Source: Fluviicola sp. (lineage in GTDB: Bacteria > Bacteroidota > Bacteroidia > Flavobacteriales_D > Crocinitomicaceae). From it: a stretch of DNA of 64,000 nt. The notes below the pieces were generated by a model. It did no database searches and was not told where the DNA came from. It saw nothing but the letters and a program-made list of their open reading frames with translations. Both the position numbers and the translations under genes were made by a program. The number at the start of each line of letters is the position of its first letter. Within the stretch, counting starts at the first letter, position 1. Location: NCBI RefSeq assembly GCF_029266855.1, contig NZ_JAQSWB010000008.1, positions 124,001 to 188,000 on the forward strand, read 5' to 3'. Of the stretch, positions 1 through 8,807 are shown one piece after another.

Positions 1-702
1 TCCACCTGAAACCAGCCTGGCCTTTACCTGCTGATACCCCAGTTTTTCAAGGATATCCGTAAATGCTTTCCCTTCGGGAAAGGCAGCTACCGATTCGGGC
101 AAATATGCATAAGCCTTATCGTCTTTCGAGATACGTTTTCCAAAAAACGGGATAATGTATTTCGAATGAAAGGCATAATATTGTTTTACGGGAAACTTCT
201 TCGGTTTCGAAAATTCAAGAATGATCAGCTTTCCACCCGGCCGAACTACACGCAGCATTTCGGACAAACCTTTTTCCAGGTTCTCGTAATTGCGAACGCC
301 AAAACCAACCGTTAAGGCATCAAAATAATTATCTTCAAAAGGCAGGTTTTCCGAGTCTCCCAAACGCATTGAAATGATCGGATCAAATCCTCTTTTCTTC
401 ATTTTCTGGCGGCCAACATCCAACATTCCTTCCGAGATGTCCATTCCAATGATCTCCACGGGTTTCAAGCGCAAGGAGGCGATTGCGAAATCCCCGGTTC
501 CTGTTGCCAGATCCAAAATGCGTTTCGGCTGGATTTCTTTGAGCATATTGACTGCTTTCCTTCTCCAGATACGATCTATTCCGACCGATAAAAAGTGATT
601 CAAAAAGTCGTAGCGTTTTGAAATCTTATTGAACATCTCAGCAACTTCCTCTTTCTTCGATTTATCGTCTGTGCCGTATGGTTTTACAACTTTTCTTTCC
701 AT
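1..702 (-). CDS. menG: Demethylmenaquinone methyltransferase (MenG/UbiE), 3' end cut by window
   Basis: Catalyses the SAM-dependent C-methylation that ends menaquinone synthesis, in the cytoplasm. Read on the minus strand from the ATG at 702, the frame is open through 234 codons to base 1, so the last residues (about ten by family length) lie outside the window. The SAM-binding motif [10 protein letters not shown] sits at residues 64-73. The segments [14 protein letters not shown] near the N-terminus and [18 protein letters not shown] further on are typical of the UbiE/MenG family. It follows the aminotransferase and PfkB genes on the same strand after a 123-base gap holding a dispersed repeat, so it may be cotranscribed. 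The menaquinone (not ubiquinone) role is inferred from the Bacteroidota setting. Confidence 0.93.
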   Translation of the reverse strand, partial: MERKVVKPYGTDDKSKKEEVAEMFNKISKRYDFLNHFLSVGIDRIWRRKAVNMLKEIQPKRILDLATGTGDFAIASLRLKPVEIIGMDISEGMLDVGRQKMKKRGFDPIISMRLGDSENLPFEDNYFDALTVGFGVRNYENLEKGLSEMLRVVRPGGKLIILEFSKPKKFPVKQYYAFHSKYIIPFFGKRISKDDKAYAYLPESVAAFPEGKAFTDILEKLGYQQVKARLVSGG

Positions 703-739
703 CTTATTAATTGAGAATAGAAAATGGAACTTCGACTAC

Positions 740-770
740 CATTGACGCTTCGGTCAAGGTTTTCAACGCT
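740..770. repeat. Dispersed 31-bp intergenic repeat, copy 1
   Basis: A 31-base string is identical here and at 29268-29298. It contains TTGAC and GTCAA arms around a GCTTCG loop. Both loci also contain the 11-mer ACTTCGACTAC (729-739 and 29358-29368), on opposite sides of the core. It lies between the PfkB and menG genes. Confidence 0.85.
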
Positions 771-805
771 CAGTCACCCTTTTCACTTCTACATTTTAAA
801 TTTTC

Positions 806-825
806 ATCCCGATAACTATCAGGAT
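806..825. repeat. Imperfect palindrome of the CGATA/TATCG type
   Basis: This stretch is an imperfect palindrome centred on CGATAACTATC just after the stop of the PfkB gene on the minus strand. A perfect relative (CCGATAGCTATCGG) is at 19428-19441. It could fold as a weak hairpin at a transcript end, or be a dispersed palindromic repeat. Confidence 0.5.
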
Positions 826-1815
826 TTAGTTAAATTGTTTTCCTTCGCATTCCTGGATCAACTGATCTGGTTCGATACTTACCACTCCGCTTTTTTCACA
901 GACCAAGCCTCCTGCGAGATTCGATAGTTCCGCGATGCTTTCAATGGAAAGTTCGGTTGTCAAACACAAAGTTGCGACAGAAATCACCGTGTCACCCGCA
1001 CCACTCACATCTGCTATATTGCGCACGTGTGCCGGAGTGTGATAATTCCTTTCCTGATCTTTAATATAAACCCCATGTTCGGAAAGTGTTACGAAGGTGA
1101 TTTCATTTCCAAGGTTTTTTTCTAAACTGGCTATTGCCTGATCAAATAAATCCCTATTCTGGAAACTACAATCAATTCCTACACCCTCTTTTAACTCCTT
1201 TAGATTCGGTTTAAAAAGCGTTACTCCTTTAAACGCGAGGAAATTATCTTTCTTAGGATCCACTGTTGTCGGAATCTTGTACTCCTTAGCGAGAGCAATG
1301 ATCCCTCCTATAACTGTTGGCGTTAATAAGCCCTTGTTATAATCTTCAAAAATGATTGCATCGATTTTTTCCGTCTCAATTGTTCTCTTTACAGAAGCCA
1401 GGAAAAGTTGTTCCTCCCCTTCATTCAAAGGATGAGTATCCTCCGCATCAATCCGAAGCAATTGCTGGTTATTTCCAATCACTCGGGTTTTCACTGTTGT
1501 GACACGGTTCTCACTTGCAACAATACCGGATGAAAGCATGTTTTGTTTTTCCAGTAACTCTTTAAGTATGCGACCTTCTTTATCCGCGCCAACTATGGCA
1601 CATAAAATTGGTGTCGCTCCCATAGACTGGAGGTTTAAAGCCACATTCGCAGCTCCACCCAATCGCTGTTCCTGGCTTTCGAGGCTCACAATCGGAACAG
1701 GTGCTTCAGGACTTACACGGTGAACTTTTCCCAACATGTAAGCATCGATCATTACATCCCCAATTACTAAAATGCGTTTGGTTTTGAATGCAGCAAGTAT
1801 CTCGTGTATTGTCAT
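826..1815 (-). CDS. PfkB-family sugar kinase, HldE/RfaE1-like (heptose-7-phosphate kinase type)
   Basis: A 329-residue ribokinase-fold kinase of the RfaE domain I type, which phosphorylates D-glycero-D-manno-heptose 7-phosphate at C1 for LPS core synthesis. Seen: substrate-loop motif RLGGAANVA (51-59), DPKKDN near 187-192, and anion-hole/catalytic motif GAGDT (272-276, base D275). The nucleotidyltransferase domain of bifunctional HldE is absent, so this is a kinase-only form. The ATG abuts the stop of the aminotransferase gene with no gap, which implies translational coupling. The sugar substrate is inferred from family resemblance; another hexose or heptose phosphate is possible. Confidence 0.8.
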   Translation of the reverse strand: MTIHEILAAFKTKRILVIGDVMIDAYMLGKVHRVSPEAPVPIVSLESQEQRLGGAANVALNLQSMGATPILCAIVGADKEGRILKELLEKQNMLSSGIVASENRVTTVKTRVIGNNQQLLRIDAEDTHPLNEGEEQLFLASVKRTIETEKIDAIIFEDYNKGLLTPTVIGGIIALAKEYKIPTTVDPKKDNFLAFKGVTLFKPNLKELKEGVGIDCSFQNRDLFDQAIASLEKNLGNEITFVTLSEHGVYIKDQERNYHTPAHVRNIADVSGAGDTVISVATLCLTTELSIESIAELSNLAGGLVCEKSGVVSIEPDQLIQECEGKQFN

Positions 1816-3006
1816 CTAGTTCAATTCTGCTAATGCGTTTGCAACGCGTTTCATTGCTTCCGTCAAAGTTTCTTCGGAAGCCGCGTAAGAGATACGCATA
1901 CAATTGGCATCACCGAATGCCTCTCCGGAAACCAAAGCGACGCCTTTATCCAAAAGGTACATACACAGATCTTCCGCGGTTTGGATTGTTTTATCTCCAT
2001 TCTTTTTACCAAAGAAGCTGGAAATATCCGGGAATACGTAAAATGCTCCTCCCGGTTTATTTGTTTTTACGCCGGGCATTTTATCCAATGCCTCCAAAAC
2101 CAGTGCGCGTCTGTTTTCAAACGCTTTCACCATCTCTTTTAAGATTGAAGGATCAGCATTCACAGCAGCAATCGTTGCACGCTGTGCAATTGAGCAGGTA
2201 CCGGAAGTGAATTGTCCCTGGATCTTATTACATGCATCTGCAATTTCTTTCGGAGCACCGATGTACCCGACTCTCCAACCTGTCATTGCCCAGGCTTTGG
2301 AAACACCGTTTACCGTAACGATCTGCCGGTGAACATCTTCAAACTGCGCCATGGAATGATTGTGGCCTACGAAGTTAATGTGCTCGTAGATTTCATCAGA
2401 CATCACAATAATACCCGGATTTTCCTTCACTACATCAGCCAAAGCGCGCAACTCCTCTTTTGTATAAACAGTTCCTGTAGGATTACAGGGAGAAGAGAAC
2501 ATCATCATCTTTGTTTTGGGAGAAATAGCTTCTCTGAATTGCCGGGGTGTAAATTTAAAATCACTTTCGATGGTTGTTGCAACAATAACCGGAATTCCGC
2601 CTGCAACCTTCACAATTTCAGCGTAGGAAACCCAATACGGAGCGGGAATAATTACCTCATCTCCCGGATTTATGGTAGCCATTACCAAATTGGCAATGGA
2701 TTGTTTTGCCCCGGTTGAAACAACTATATTTTCGCGTTTGTATGGAATTCCATTGTCACGGTTAAATTTATTAGCAATCGCGTCTCTCAAATCATCATAT
2801 CCCGGAACAGGAGTGTACGTTGTAAAGTTCTGCTCCATTGCCTCAGCGGCTGCTTTCTTTATAAAATCAGGAGTGTGAAAATCGGGTTCGCCCAAACTTA
2901 ATGAAATAATGTCTTTGCCCTGAGCTCGCAATTCTCTGCTTTTTCGAGACATTGCCAAGGTAGCCGACTCTTCCATTTCCAATACGCGATCTGATAATTG
3001 AATCAT
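1816..3006 (-). CDS. aspC: Aspartate aminotransferase, class I/II PLP enzyme
   Basis: Transfers the amino group between aspartate and 2-oxoglutarate in the cytoplasm. The 396 residues fit class I aminotransferases of the Thermus/Bacillus AspC (Ib) group. Seen: N175 in SSPCNPTGTV, D204 and Y207 in SDEIYEH, the PLP lysine K237 in NGVSKAWAMTGWRVGY, and R371 in MRISYA for the substrate carboxylate. It is the first gene of a minus-strand run with the PfkB kinase and probably menG, and a good promoter lies at 3030-3062. Related prephenate or aromatic transaminases cannot be fully excluded. Confidence 0.92.
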   Translation of the reverse strand: MIQLSDRVLEMEESATLAMSRKSRELRAQGKDIISLSLGEPDFHTPDFIKKAAAEAMEQNFTTYTPVPGYDDLRDAIANKFNRDNGIPYKRENIVVSTGAKQSIANLVMATINPGDEVIIPAPYWVSYAEIVKVAGGIPVIVATTIESDFKFTPRQFREAISPKTKMMMFSSPCNPTGTVYTKEELRALADVVKENPGIIVMSDEIYEHINFVGHNHSMAQFEDVHRQIVTVNGVSKAWAMTGWRVGYIGAPKEIADACNKIQGQFTSGTCSIAQRATIAAVNADPSILKEMVKAFENRRALVLEALDKMPGVKTNKPGGAFYVFPDISSFFGKKNGDKTIQTAEDLCMYLLDKGVALVSGEAFGDANCMRISYAASEETLTEAMKRVANALAELN

Positions 3007-3029
3007 AAAACTGCTTTGTTAATGAGTCC

Positions 3030-3062
3030 CAAATTTACTGATTATTCAGAATAACGCTGCAA
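3030..3062 (-). promoter_or_regulatory. Promoter of the aspC run (TTG-N22-TAAATTTG)
   Basis: On the minus strand, TTG (3062-3060) is followed after 22 bases by TAAATTTG (3037-3030), matching the Bacteroidota -33/-7 consensus. The start codon of aspC is 23 bases further downstream. Confidence 0.7.
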
Positions 3063-3096
3063 TAAATCGGGAATAAACCACAACAGTTTTTTCTCC

Positions 3097-3123
3097 CGCA
3101 GATTACGCAGATTGCACAGATTT
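3097..3123. repeat. 9-bp-period micro-repeat array (3 units)
   Basis: Three 9-mers in tandem: CGCAGATTA, CGCAGATTG, CACAGATTT, preceded by TCTCC. A second array of the same length and phase lies at 49399-49425 (CGCTGATCT, CGCAGATAA, CGCTGATTT), also preceded by TCTCC. The remainder of the 3007-3293 gap shows the aspC promoter and nothing else I recognise. Confidence 0.75.
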
Positions 3124-3293
3124 TTGAAACATTCGAAGAAGAATTCTTAAAATGCTAACTAATGCCTACTATAAATCTACAAACATTCTTACTCTGAGCT
3201 AAAATCCAAACGAACTCATCTGAGCCCTGCAGTACTTATTTACATTAATTTACATTGCTTTAAATATAAGCTGGTCCGGAGGATTTACTTTTA

Positions 3294-4367
3294 ATGAAAA
3301 CAAATGAGATCATGAAAACTTTTTTTATAGGAATGTCTTTAATAGCTTGTCTATACAGCGCTCAAAATCCCAATACAAAACAATCGATTTCAATTTCACA
3401 CGAAGCTGATCTGGATGATTCGATAGCATACGGTCCGCAAGCCCCATGTTATTATAACAACGCAGTTAGTGAATATGTGCGACGTATTTTCCAAGATAGC
3501 AGGGGATTTTTGTGGTTCGGGACCAATTCTGATGGTTTAGCTCTTTTTGACGGGTATAAACTGTCCTACCTAAACACAAACGAAGGATTGATCGGTTCTC
3601 AGGTTACAGGAATTATCGAAGACAAAGAGGGGAAAGTCTGGTTTTCAACCAACAATGGAATTTCCCGGTTTAACCTTTCAGCAGGTCCTGGTAAAGAATT
3701 TCAAAATTTCGGAGAACAGGAAGGCTTGAGCAATAAAAGTACCTGGTGTATTTTCCAGGACCATAAGGGAACAATCTGGGCCGGAACATTTCAGGGACTT
3801 TGTCGATTCAATGGTAAAAATTTCGAGTCTTTCCCACTCCCAAACGCAGAAAAAAGCTGGATCCGATCAATCACTGAAGACAAGAAGGGAAATCTCTGGA
3901 TTGCCACAGCTGACAAAGGGGCATTCAAATTTGACGGAACTAATTTTAAGCAATTATCAAAAAAGGATGGCTTGTGTTCCAATGATCTTACCAGTATTGT
4001 TGAAGATCATCAAGGAAATTTGTGGTTTGGCTCGATGGATGGCGGCTTGAGCAGATACGATGGGAAAAACTTTAAACAGTTGATTGCAGGAAAAGAAATC
4101 GGGAACAACGAGGTTTGGACCATTTATGAGGATCGAAACCATGTGATGTGGTTTTCATCGGAAGGTTTCGGGGTATATCGCTACCTGAACGGAGAATTAA
4201 CTCACTTCGGTGACAAACAGGGACTGCATATCAGTGCTGTGCAATCCATTTACCATGATCGGGAGGGAAGGTTTTGGTTTGGAGGAGGCAGCGGTTTGGT
4301 TCTTTTTGATGGTAATTTGTTGTTTATTCCAGTTACCAAAGATGGACCATGGACCTTTGGTTGTTAA
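3294..4367 (+). CDS. Secreted seven-bladed beta-propeller (two-component regulator propeller repeats)
   Basis: A 357-residue exported protein made almost entirely of Reg_prop repeats. After an N-terminal hydrophobic signal, seven blades follow, each with an I..D..G..WF.T....L..F-G pattern (for example IFQDSRGFLWFGT, IIEDKEGKVWFST, IVEDHQGNLWFGS). Seven blades make one complete propeller. In hybrid two-component sensors such propellers are the periplasmic ligand-binding part, but no transmembrane helix, histidine kinase or regulator follows here. A second in-frame ATG at 3312 gives a tighter signal peptide (MKTFFIGMSLIACLYS) and may be the real start. Binding partner unknown. Confidence 0.75.
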   Translation: MKTNEIMKTFFIGMSLIACLYSAQNPNTKQSISISHEADLDDSIAYGPQAPCYYNNAVSEYVRRIFQDSRGFLWFGTNSDGLALFDGYKLSYLNTNEGLIGSQVTGIIEDKEGKVWFSTNNGISRFNLSAGPGKEFQNFGEQEGLSNKSTWCIFQDHKGTIWAGTFQGLCRFNGKNFESFPLPNAEKSWIRSITEDKKGNLWIATADKGAFKFDGTNFKQLSKKDGLCSNDLTSIVEDHQGNLWFGSMDGGLSRYDGKNFKQLIAGKEIGNNEVWTIYEDRNHVMWFSSEGFGVYRYLNGELTHFGDKQGLHISAVQSIYHDREGRFWFGGGSGLVLFDGNLLFIPVTKDGPWTFGC

Positions 4368-4500
4368 AACGACACTTCCTTTTTACCACATATGTACAGA
4401 TAAAGAGGAGGTGCCTACCGGTGAGCATTATGTACCTTACGGGCAGCGACAAAATAGCAGGTTTAAACTATTGGGAATTCAGGTGATTTCCTGCTGCTTT

Positions 4501-4535
4501 CCTCCCTCTTTCATCTGCCTCCAAAGGGAGAGACT
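4501..4535. repeat. Imperfect CTCCCT...AGGGAG intergenic element
   Basis: Pyrimidine-rich CCTCCCT arm, spacer, then AGGGAGAGACT, in the 176-base gap between two converging genes. A related element at 49565-49596 has a tight hairpin (CCCTCCT/AGGAGGG) and also ends in GGGAGACT. Possibly a decayed dispersed repeat or transcript-end structure. Confidence 0.4.
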
Positions 4536-4543
4536 CAAATCCA

Positions 4544-5053
4544 CTACGAATCCAAAACATCAGGTCGTGCGATTTGTCTTGGGACTCCTTTGTTTTTCTC
4601 GATCAATTCAAAGAATGCCATTTCTTCTTCCGGAGTTTCAAAAATGCCAAGAGGAAGAAACAATTGATTCAAGTTTTTAAAAATGATGAAATATGCCTTT
4701 TTCTTTTTTTGGATCGATATGATGAAGTCCAGTTTATACGAACTGAAATTTCCATCTTCGTCTGTGAATTCAATGGTGTTATTCTTAATCTCCATAATAT
4801 AGCTCCCCCCTATTGCCGGAACGATTTTATTTTTCACGAAACTATAAGTGTCCAAAATAGAACTAAGCAGATGCAAGAGTGGAAAACTCAGTATGATGAG
4901 GACAGACAACGTAAATTCACGAATATTCAGAAGTATAAGGGCATCCATCAAAATAAAAAAGAGATATGCATTTTTATTTGTCATAAAATGGTATCTCATG
5001 TAAACCCAAAACAACTCACTTCGATTCAAACTATAGGTATATTTCATTTTCAA
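4544..5053 (-). CDS. YcxB-like membrane protein, function unknown
   Basis: 169 residues. Two hydrophobic segments lie at about residues 28-47 and 47-70 after a short basic N-terminus. A small soluble part follows with the pattern of the YcxB-like C-terminal domain: a beta-rich stretch, then KAYFIIFKNLNQLFLPLGIF and a closing amphipathic helix PEEEMAFFELI. Probably an inner-membrane protein with a cytoplasmic PH-like domain. It starts 3 bases after the stop of the NYN-domain gene, so the two are one transcription unit. No function is established for the family. Confidence 0.6.
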   Translation of the reverse strand: MKMKYTYSLNRSELFWVYMRYHFMTNKNAYLFFILMDALILLNIREFTLSVLIILSFPLLHLLSSILDTYSFVKNKIVPAIGGSYIMEIKNNTIEFTDEDGNFSSYKLDFIISIQKKKKAYFIIFKNLNQLFLPLGIFETPEEEMAFFELIEKNKGVPRQIARPDVLDS

Positions 5054-5056
5054 GCA

Positions 5057-5815
5057 CTATTCCTTCACCTTCACAAAGATGTGTTTGGTATTTCTGTTGG
5101 TTGTTTCCCGGATATCGATATCGAATTCGTCGGTGCTTTTAATAAGCGGAAGCAGTTTTTGGAAACCGTAGTTCCGCGGGTCGAAGTCGCGCTTCTTTTT
5201 CTGCAGAAAGTTCCCCAATTCACCCAGGAAAGTCCAGCCTGTTTCGTCAGCTAGGTCACTAACACTTTCTTTAAGCAGATTCACCAGGTTCACATCGACC
5301 TTATTCATCGGCAATGGAGCAGATTCTTTCTTGCTTTGTTTTTGTTTTGTTTCGGACTTCGAAGGAAGCGGTTTGGGTTTCAGGATCTCGATGTATACAA
5401 ATTTATCGCAGGCAGTGATAAAAGGAAGTGGTGTTTTCTTTTCACCGATCCCCATGACTTTCTTACCCGATTCCCGCAAGCGGGTTGCTAAACGCGTAAA
5501 ATCACTATCAGATGAAACAATGCAGAAACCATCAACCTGTTGTGAATACAGGATGTCCATGGCATCGATGATCAAGGCACTATCGCTGGAATTTTTCCCA
5601 CTGGTATAACTATACTGCTGAATCGGGGTGATTGCATTTTCCAAAAGAACACCCTTCCATCCGTTTGCATTTGGTTTGGTCCAGTCCGCATATATCCGTT
5701 TAATAGTTGGTGTTCCATTTTTGGCTACCTCTTCCAACATTTCTTTGATGCTGGAGTAAGGTACATTATCGGCATCTATCAAAACCGCCATTTTTTGTTC
5801 GCTCATATCATTCAT
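5057..5815 (-). CDS. NYN-domain ribonuclease-like protein with C-terminal OST-HTH/LOTUS domain
   Basis: 252 residues. The N-terminal NYN (LabA/DUF88, PIN-like) domain keeps the acidic metal-binding residues: D14/D16 in VLIDADN, D78 and D84 in SSDSALIIDAMD, D103/D105 in SSDSDF. A charged linker (about 150-175) leads to a LOTUS/OST-HTH domain (about 178-250), an RNA-binding winged helix. Such proteins are predicted metal-dependent endoribonucleases that act in the cytoplasm; the RNA target is unknown. Alternative starts exist at 5806 and 5791. It is cotranscribed with the YcxB-like membrane protein. Confidence 0.82.
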   Translation of the reverse strand: MNDMSEQKMAVLIDADNVPYSSIKEMLEEVAKNGTPTIKRIYADWTKPNANGWKGVLLENAITPIQQYSYTSGKNSSDSALIIDAMDILYSQQVDGFCIVSSDSDFTRLATRLRESGKKVMGIGEKKTPLPFITACDKFVYIEILKPKPLPSKSETKQKQSKKESAPLPMNKVDVNLVNLLKESVSDLADETGWTFLGELGNFLQKKKRDFDPRNYGFQKLLPLIKSTDEFDIDIRETTNRNTKHIFVKVKE

Positions 5816-5932
5816 TTAATTCATTCTTTTTGCTGCAATTCCAATCAGAATGAAAATCATTTCCTGGAAACAAATCGAATAGCTTACAAGATAGGGATAA
5901 TTACGAATTCACAATTACGAATGCCTAATTTT

Positions 5933-5972
5933 TGGACTTCAGGATATTAAGACATCAAGATGTTAAGACTTG
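5933..5972. repeat. 8-bp-period micro-repeat array, locus 1 (5 units)
   Basis: Five consecutive 8-mers: TGGACTTC, AGGATATT, AAGACATC, AAGATGTT, AAGACTTG. The unit consensus is about ARGAYWTT. It lies in the 469-base gap 5816-6284 between diverging genes. The rest of that gap is AT-rich with a short ACGAATTCACAATTACGAAT duplication near 5903 and a possible -7 element TAGGTTTG at 6248-6255, but I see no gene. Confidence 0.8.
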
Positions 5973-6284
5973 GATACAAAAGACTTTTATCCCAAAGTGT
6001 CAGGTATTTAGATTAGTGATTCTTGATTGGTTATTAGTGGTTAAATACACATTCACTATGTTAAATAACTATACAAACGTCGCTATATCTATGCTTCATT
6101 TATGCTTCATTTATGCTTTGAATATGGAACATAAGGCAAGTAAAGTCCCTCGGAGTACTTTGAATAGAGTAGTCTATTTGTCGGCTTTCGGTAAAAAAAC
6201 ATTCCTGATACGGGAAAAACACCCTTTTAAGGATTTGGGGTTTTGATTAGGTTTGCTGAAGTAAAATCCACAAAAAACTGAAAC

Positions 6285-7730
6285 ATGAAAACTTTTTTAC
6301 TTTGCATTGCGTTGATTTCGACTGCAGCTTTGTATGCACAAAAAAAAGCGAAAAACGACACGCTGTTAATCTTAGACTTTAAGACTAAAAAAATCACGGA
6401 ATTTGAAAATTTCAAACCCCGAAGAGACCGTACCTACAATTTCCAGGTTACAAACATCAATCTGAATGTTTATAAGCTGGTCATTAACAAAACCGACACG
6501 GTTGTCAGCACTCCTCTTGATTTTTCAGCCTTTTCGATGCTTGACCCAAGCGGGCTTGCTTCGCTAACTAACTCTCTTGTTCACACGGTATCAAACAAAG
6601 TTGACACAAGGGACGCCGAAGAATCATTTAATAATGAGCTACAAGGCTTGTCAGAAAAATCCAAGCAATATGCGTCAATTGAAGCTGTTTTTAAGGAAAA
6701 AACGCGTATTCTGGAATCTCTTTCTATCCTTGAAGAATTAAAAAAGCACGATTCTATTCTTACCGCCCGGGGTAAAGCAATTGCCGATCTTTCAAAAGTA
6801 TACTCCGAATATTATACAACGACTGTGGCAAGGTTCAATCGTGATGATTTATCGAATAATGATTTTTGCGTAAACAATGATTCTATTATCGCGTTTGAAA
6901 GGAATACCAATAACTACCGTAAGAAGCTGGACGAATTGGCTGAATCATATGACGAAGCAGCAGAAGACTTTGCAGAATTTGTTCTGAATCAAAAAATAGC
7001 TATCAAAGATGATAAACTGAGAGGTACTGCAGCACGTATTCAGAAAAAAATTGACGATACCAAGGCAGAAATCAAGAAGATTCAATCCAAGGTTTCAGAA
7101 GAAAACATCAAGATCGTTTTGACCAAATTCAGCGATATCATTAACAATGCCTCCAGAACATATACTTCCTTACCGCTTCAATTCAACGGTGACAAAAGTA
7201 AACTGGATATCTCGATCATTCCGCAAGACAAAGAGAGTCGTCTACCTTCATATCACAGCACTTACCTGCTTCCCAAACCAAGCGGTTTTTATTTGGGTAT
7301 TGGTCCGGGCTTATATTACTCCAATCTTTACGACGACCGTTTTTCCACAGTAGGGTTTGCAGCAACGGATTCTACAAGCAACTACCGGATGATCGCTGAA
7401 AAACAAAGCAGAAATGAAATCGGTTTATCCGTTTTACTCAAAGCAGGCTGGAAACTACGCAGATGTGATAAAATTGGGTTTCATGGAACTATCGGTGGCG
7501 GACTTTCGTTCACTGATCCTTTAAGACTAAGAGCACTTTACGGAGGAGGAATCTCGATTGGAGAAAAACACTGCCTTACCCTTGATCTTTTAGGATCTAC
7601 CGGCTATGTAGATGTACAAAGCAACACGGTAAACGAGCAAACTATTTTTACTGAAAGACCTGAATCAATGACGGTTTCGGTTCTAAGAACCAAACTTGCT
7701 TTTTCGATCGGATATTTGTTTACTTTTTAA
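6285..7730 (+). CDS. Secreted protein: coiled-coil domain plus C-terminal outer-membrane barrel-like domain
   Basis: 481 residues, not recognised as a named family. A clear signal peptide (MKTFLLCIALISTAALYAQ) is followed by a beta-rich stretch, then a long charged helical region (about 120-280) rich in K/E/D and likely coiled coil. The C-terminal ~150 residues resemble a small OMP barrel: GFYLGIGPGLYYSNLYDD, repeated aromatic/glycine strands, ending in FSIGYLFTF. Probably anchored in the outer membrane with a periplasmic coiled coil. It stands alone, followed by a terminator. Function unknown. Confidence 0.6.
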   Translation: MKTFLLCIALISTAALYAQKKAKNDTLLILDFKTKKITEFENFKPRRDRTYNFQVTNINLNVYKLVINKTDTVVSTPLDFSAFSMLDPSGLASLTNSLVHTVSNKVDTRDAEESFNNELQGLSEKSKQYASIEAVFKEKTRILESLSILEELKKHDSILTARGKAIADLSKVYSEYYTTTVARFNRDDLSNNDFCVNNDSIIAFERNTNNYRKKLDELAESYDEAAEDFAEFVLNQKIAIKDDKLRGTAARIQKKIDDTKAEIKKIQSKVSEENIKIVLTKFSDIINNASRTYTSLPLQFNGDKSKLDISIIPQDKESRLPSYHSTYLLPKPSGFYLGIGPGLYYSNLYDDRFSTVGFAATDSTSNYRMIAEKQSRNEIGLSVLLKAGWKLRRCDKIGFHGTIGGGLSFTDPLRLRALYGGGISIGEKHCLTLDLLGSTGYVDVQSNTVNEQTIFTERPESMTVSVLRTKLAFSIGYLFTF

Positions 7731-7756
7731 TTATAAACCAAGCACCTTATTATAAG

Positions 7757-7787
7757 CGGGGATTTCCTAAACGGAAGTTCCCGTTTT
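7757..7787 (+). terminator. Intrinsic terminator hairpin
   Basis: Eleven-base arms CGGGGATTTCC and GGAAGTTCCCG pair throughout with two wobble pairs around a TAAAC loop, followed by TTTT. It lies just after the stop at 7730. Confidence 0.7.
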
Positions 7788-7795
7788 GTGGTACC

Positions 7796-8086
7796 TCACT
7801 CCCCATCCAGCACTTCATTCAATTCTATAATATAGGCATTGCGACTCAGTACCATCTTGGTGAGTTTCCAGATCAGTAATAATAAGAGAGCAGCAATCAG
7901 GTGCATTCCGGCCAGGGATTTGCTTCCGCCGAGGAAGTATTCGTAAACTCCCAGGGCAATTAATGCGAAACAGCCGGCAAAGGAAAGCAACTGGATGATG
8001 CTCATGAGCATCGAATTCCGGATGACGCTCGGTTGAAATTGACGAACTCCTTTGATTCGTTCAAGGATCTGATTAGCATTTGTCAT
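7796..8086 (-). CDS. Small two-helix membrane protein, unknown
   Basis: 96 residues with hydrophobic segments at about 27-48 and 57-78, a basic/amphipathic N-terminus and an acidic tail. No family recognised. It converges with the coiled-coil OMP gene across the terminator at 7757-7787. The open frame and Bacteroidota-like codon use suggest a real gene, but only its membrane nature can be stated. Confidence 0.55.
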   Translation of the reverse strand: MTNANQILERIKGVRQFQPSVIRNSMLMSIIQLLSFAGCFALIALGVYEYFLGGSKSLAGMHLIAALLLLLIWKLTKMVLSRNAYIIELNEVLDGE

Positions 8087-8271
8087 GATCAGTAAATTAG
8101 CAAGTTAATAATACGAAAAATGTCCGGATCCTGCTTCATGAAAGGCGGGTATTTTTTTGATTAACAGCATTTTGTCTTCGATTAAAAGGACAAAGCAAAC
8201 AAAAGGATCTACATTTCCACAAGCCATGGATTCGGATTTGTTCTTTAGTCTGAATTCACTAATTTCAAGCG

Positions 8272-8688
8272 ATGGCAGTAAGTAAAAAAGGAAAGCGCAC
8301 TATTACAGTTGATGGAAAAACCTACTTATGGTGGGTATTTGATGAAGTTGATCAGACGTTTTTTGACAACACACAGATCAAATTGATCTCTGAAGATCAA
8401 TCACATTATATCAAATACGGGTTAGAGCAGGCAGATGATAATCGGAGCGTCGTAATCGGATTACACAATAATCCGGGACTCATTCAATTGGAATGTCCGA
8501 AGTTTGAAGATGAAAGAGGAATTATTACCCCATCCGGAATCAGGCAATTGATCGAATGGTGTAAAACACAACCAAGTGAAACAGCGATACGGGTTATCAA
8601 ACACGCTTATGAACCAAAACTTCATGCTCTGTCCGATGAACGAATCCAACAACTTTATAAGCGCATACTTTACATGTTAAATAAATAG
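8272..8688 (+). CDS. Hypothetical cytoplasmic protein
   Basis: 138 residues, no signal peptide or membrane segment. It begins MAVSKKGKRTITVDGKTYLWW, a short beta-hairpin-like start. A predicted beta-rich middle and a helical C-terminus (IRQLIEWCKTQPSETAIRVIKHAYEP) follow. I recognise no family. It stands alone between divergent and convergent neighbours. Confidence 0.5.
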   Translation: MAVSKKGKRTITVDGKTYLWWVFDEVDQTFFDNTQIKLISEDQSHYIKYGLEQADDNRSVVIGLHNNPGLIQLECPKFEDERGIITPSGIRQLIEWCKTQPSETAIRVIKHAYEPKLHALSDERIQQLYKRILYMLNK

Positions 8689-8807
8689 TGAATTTAATTG
8701 ACACGTGGTTTTATTTTAAAAATATGATAGATTAACAACAATCTGTTTTTTTATTTGTAAAGAACCAAAATATTCGTTAACTTACAGTTCAACGAAAAAT
8801 TCAAGTT

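Noticed and set aside
2212-2718. Open frame of 168 codons opposite aspC
   Set aside because: Shadow of the well-recognised aminotransferase; no family match seen.
4210-4680. Open frame of 156 codons on the plus strand
   Set aside because: It starts inside the propeller gene and has no recognisable protein content; it also overlaps the YcxB-like gene on the other strand.
4574-5254. Open frame of 226 codons on the plus strand
   Set aside because: Lies opposite the YcxB-like and NYN genes, which have recognisable families; this frame does not.
5932-6246. Open frame of 104 codons in the NYN/coiled-coil gap
   Set aside because: It runs through an 8-bp repeat array, and the rest has no recognisable content.
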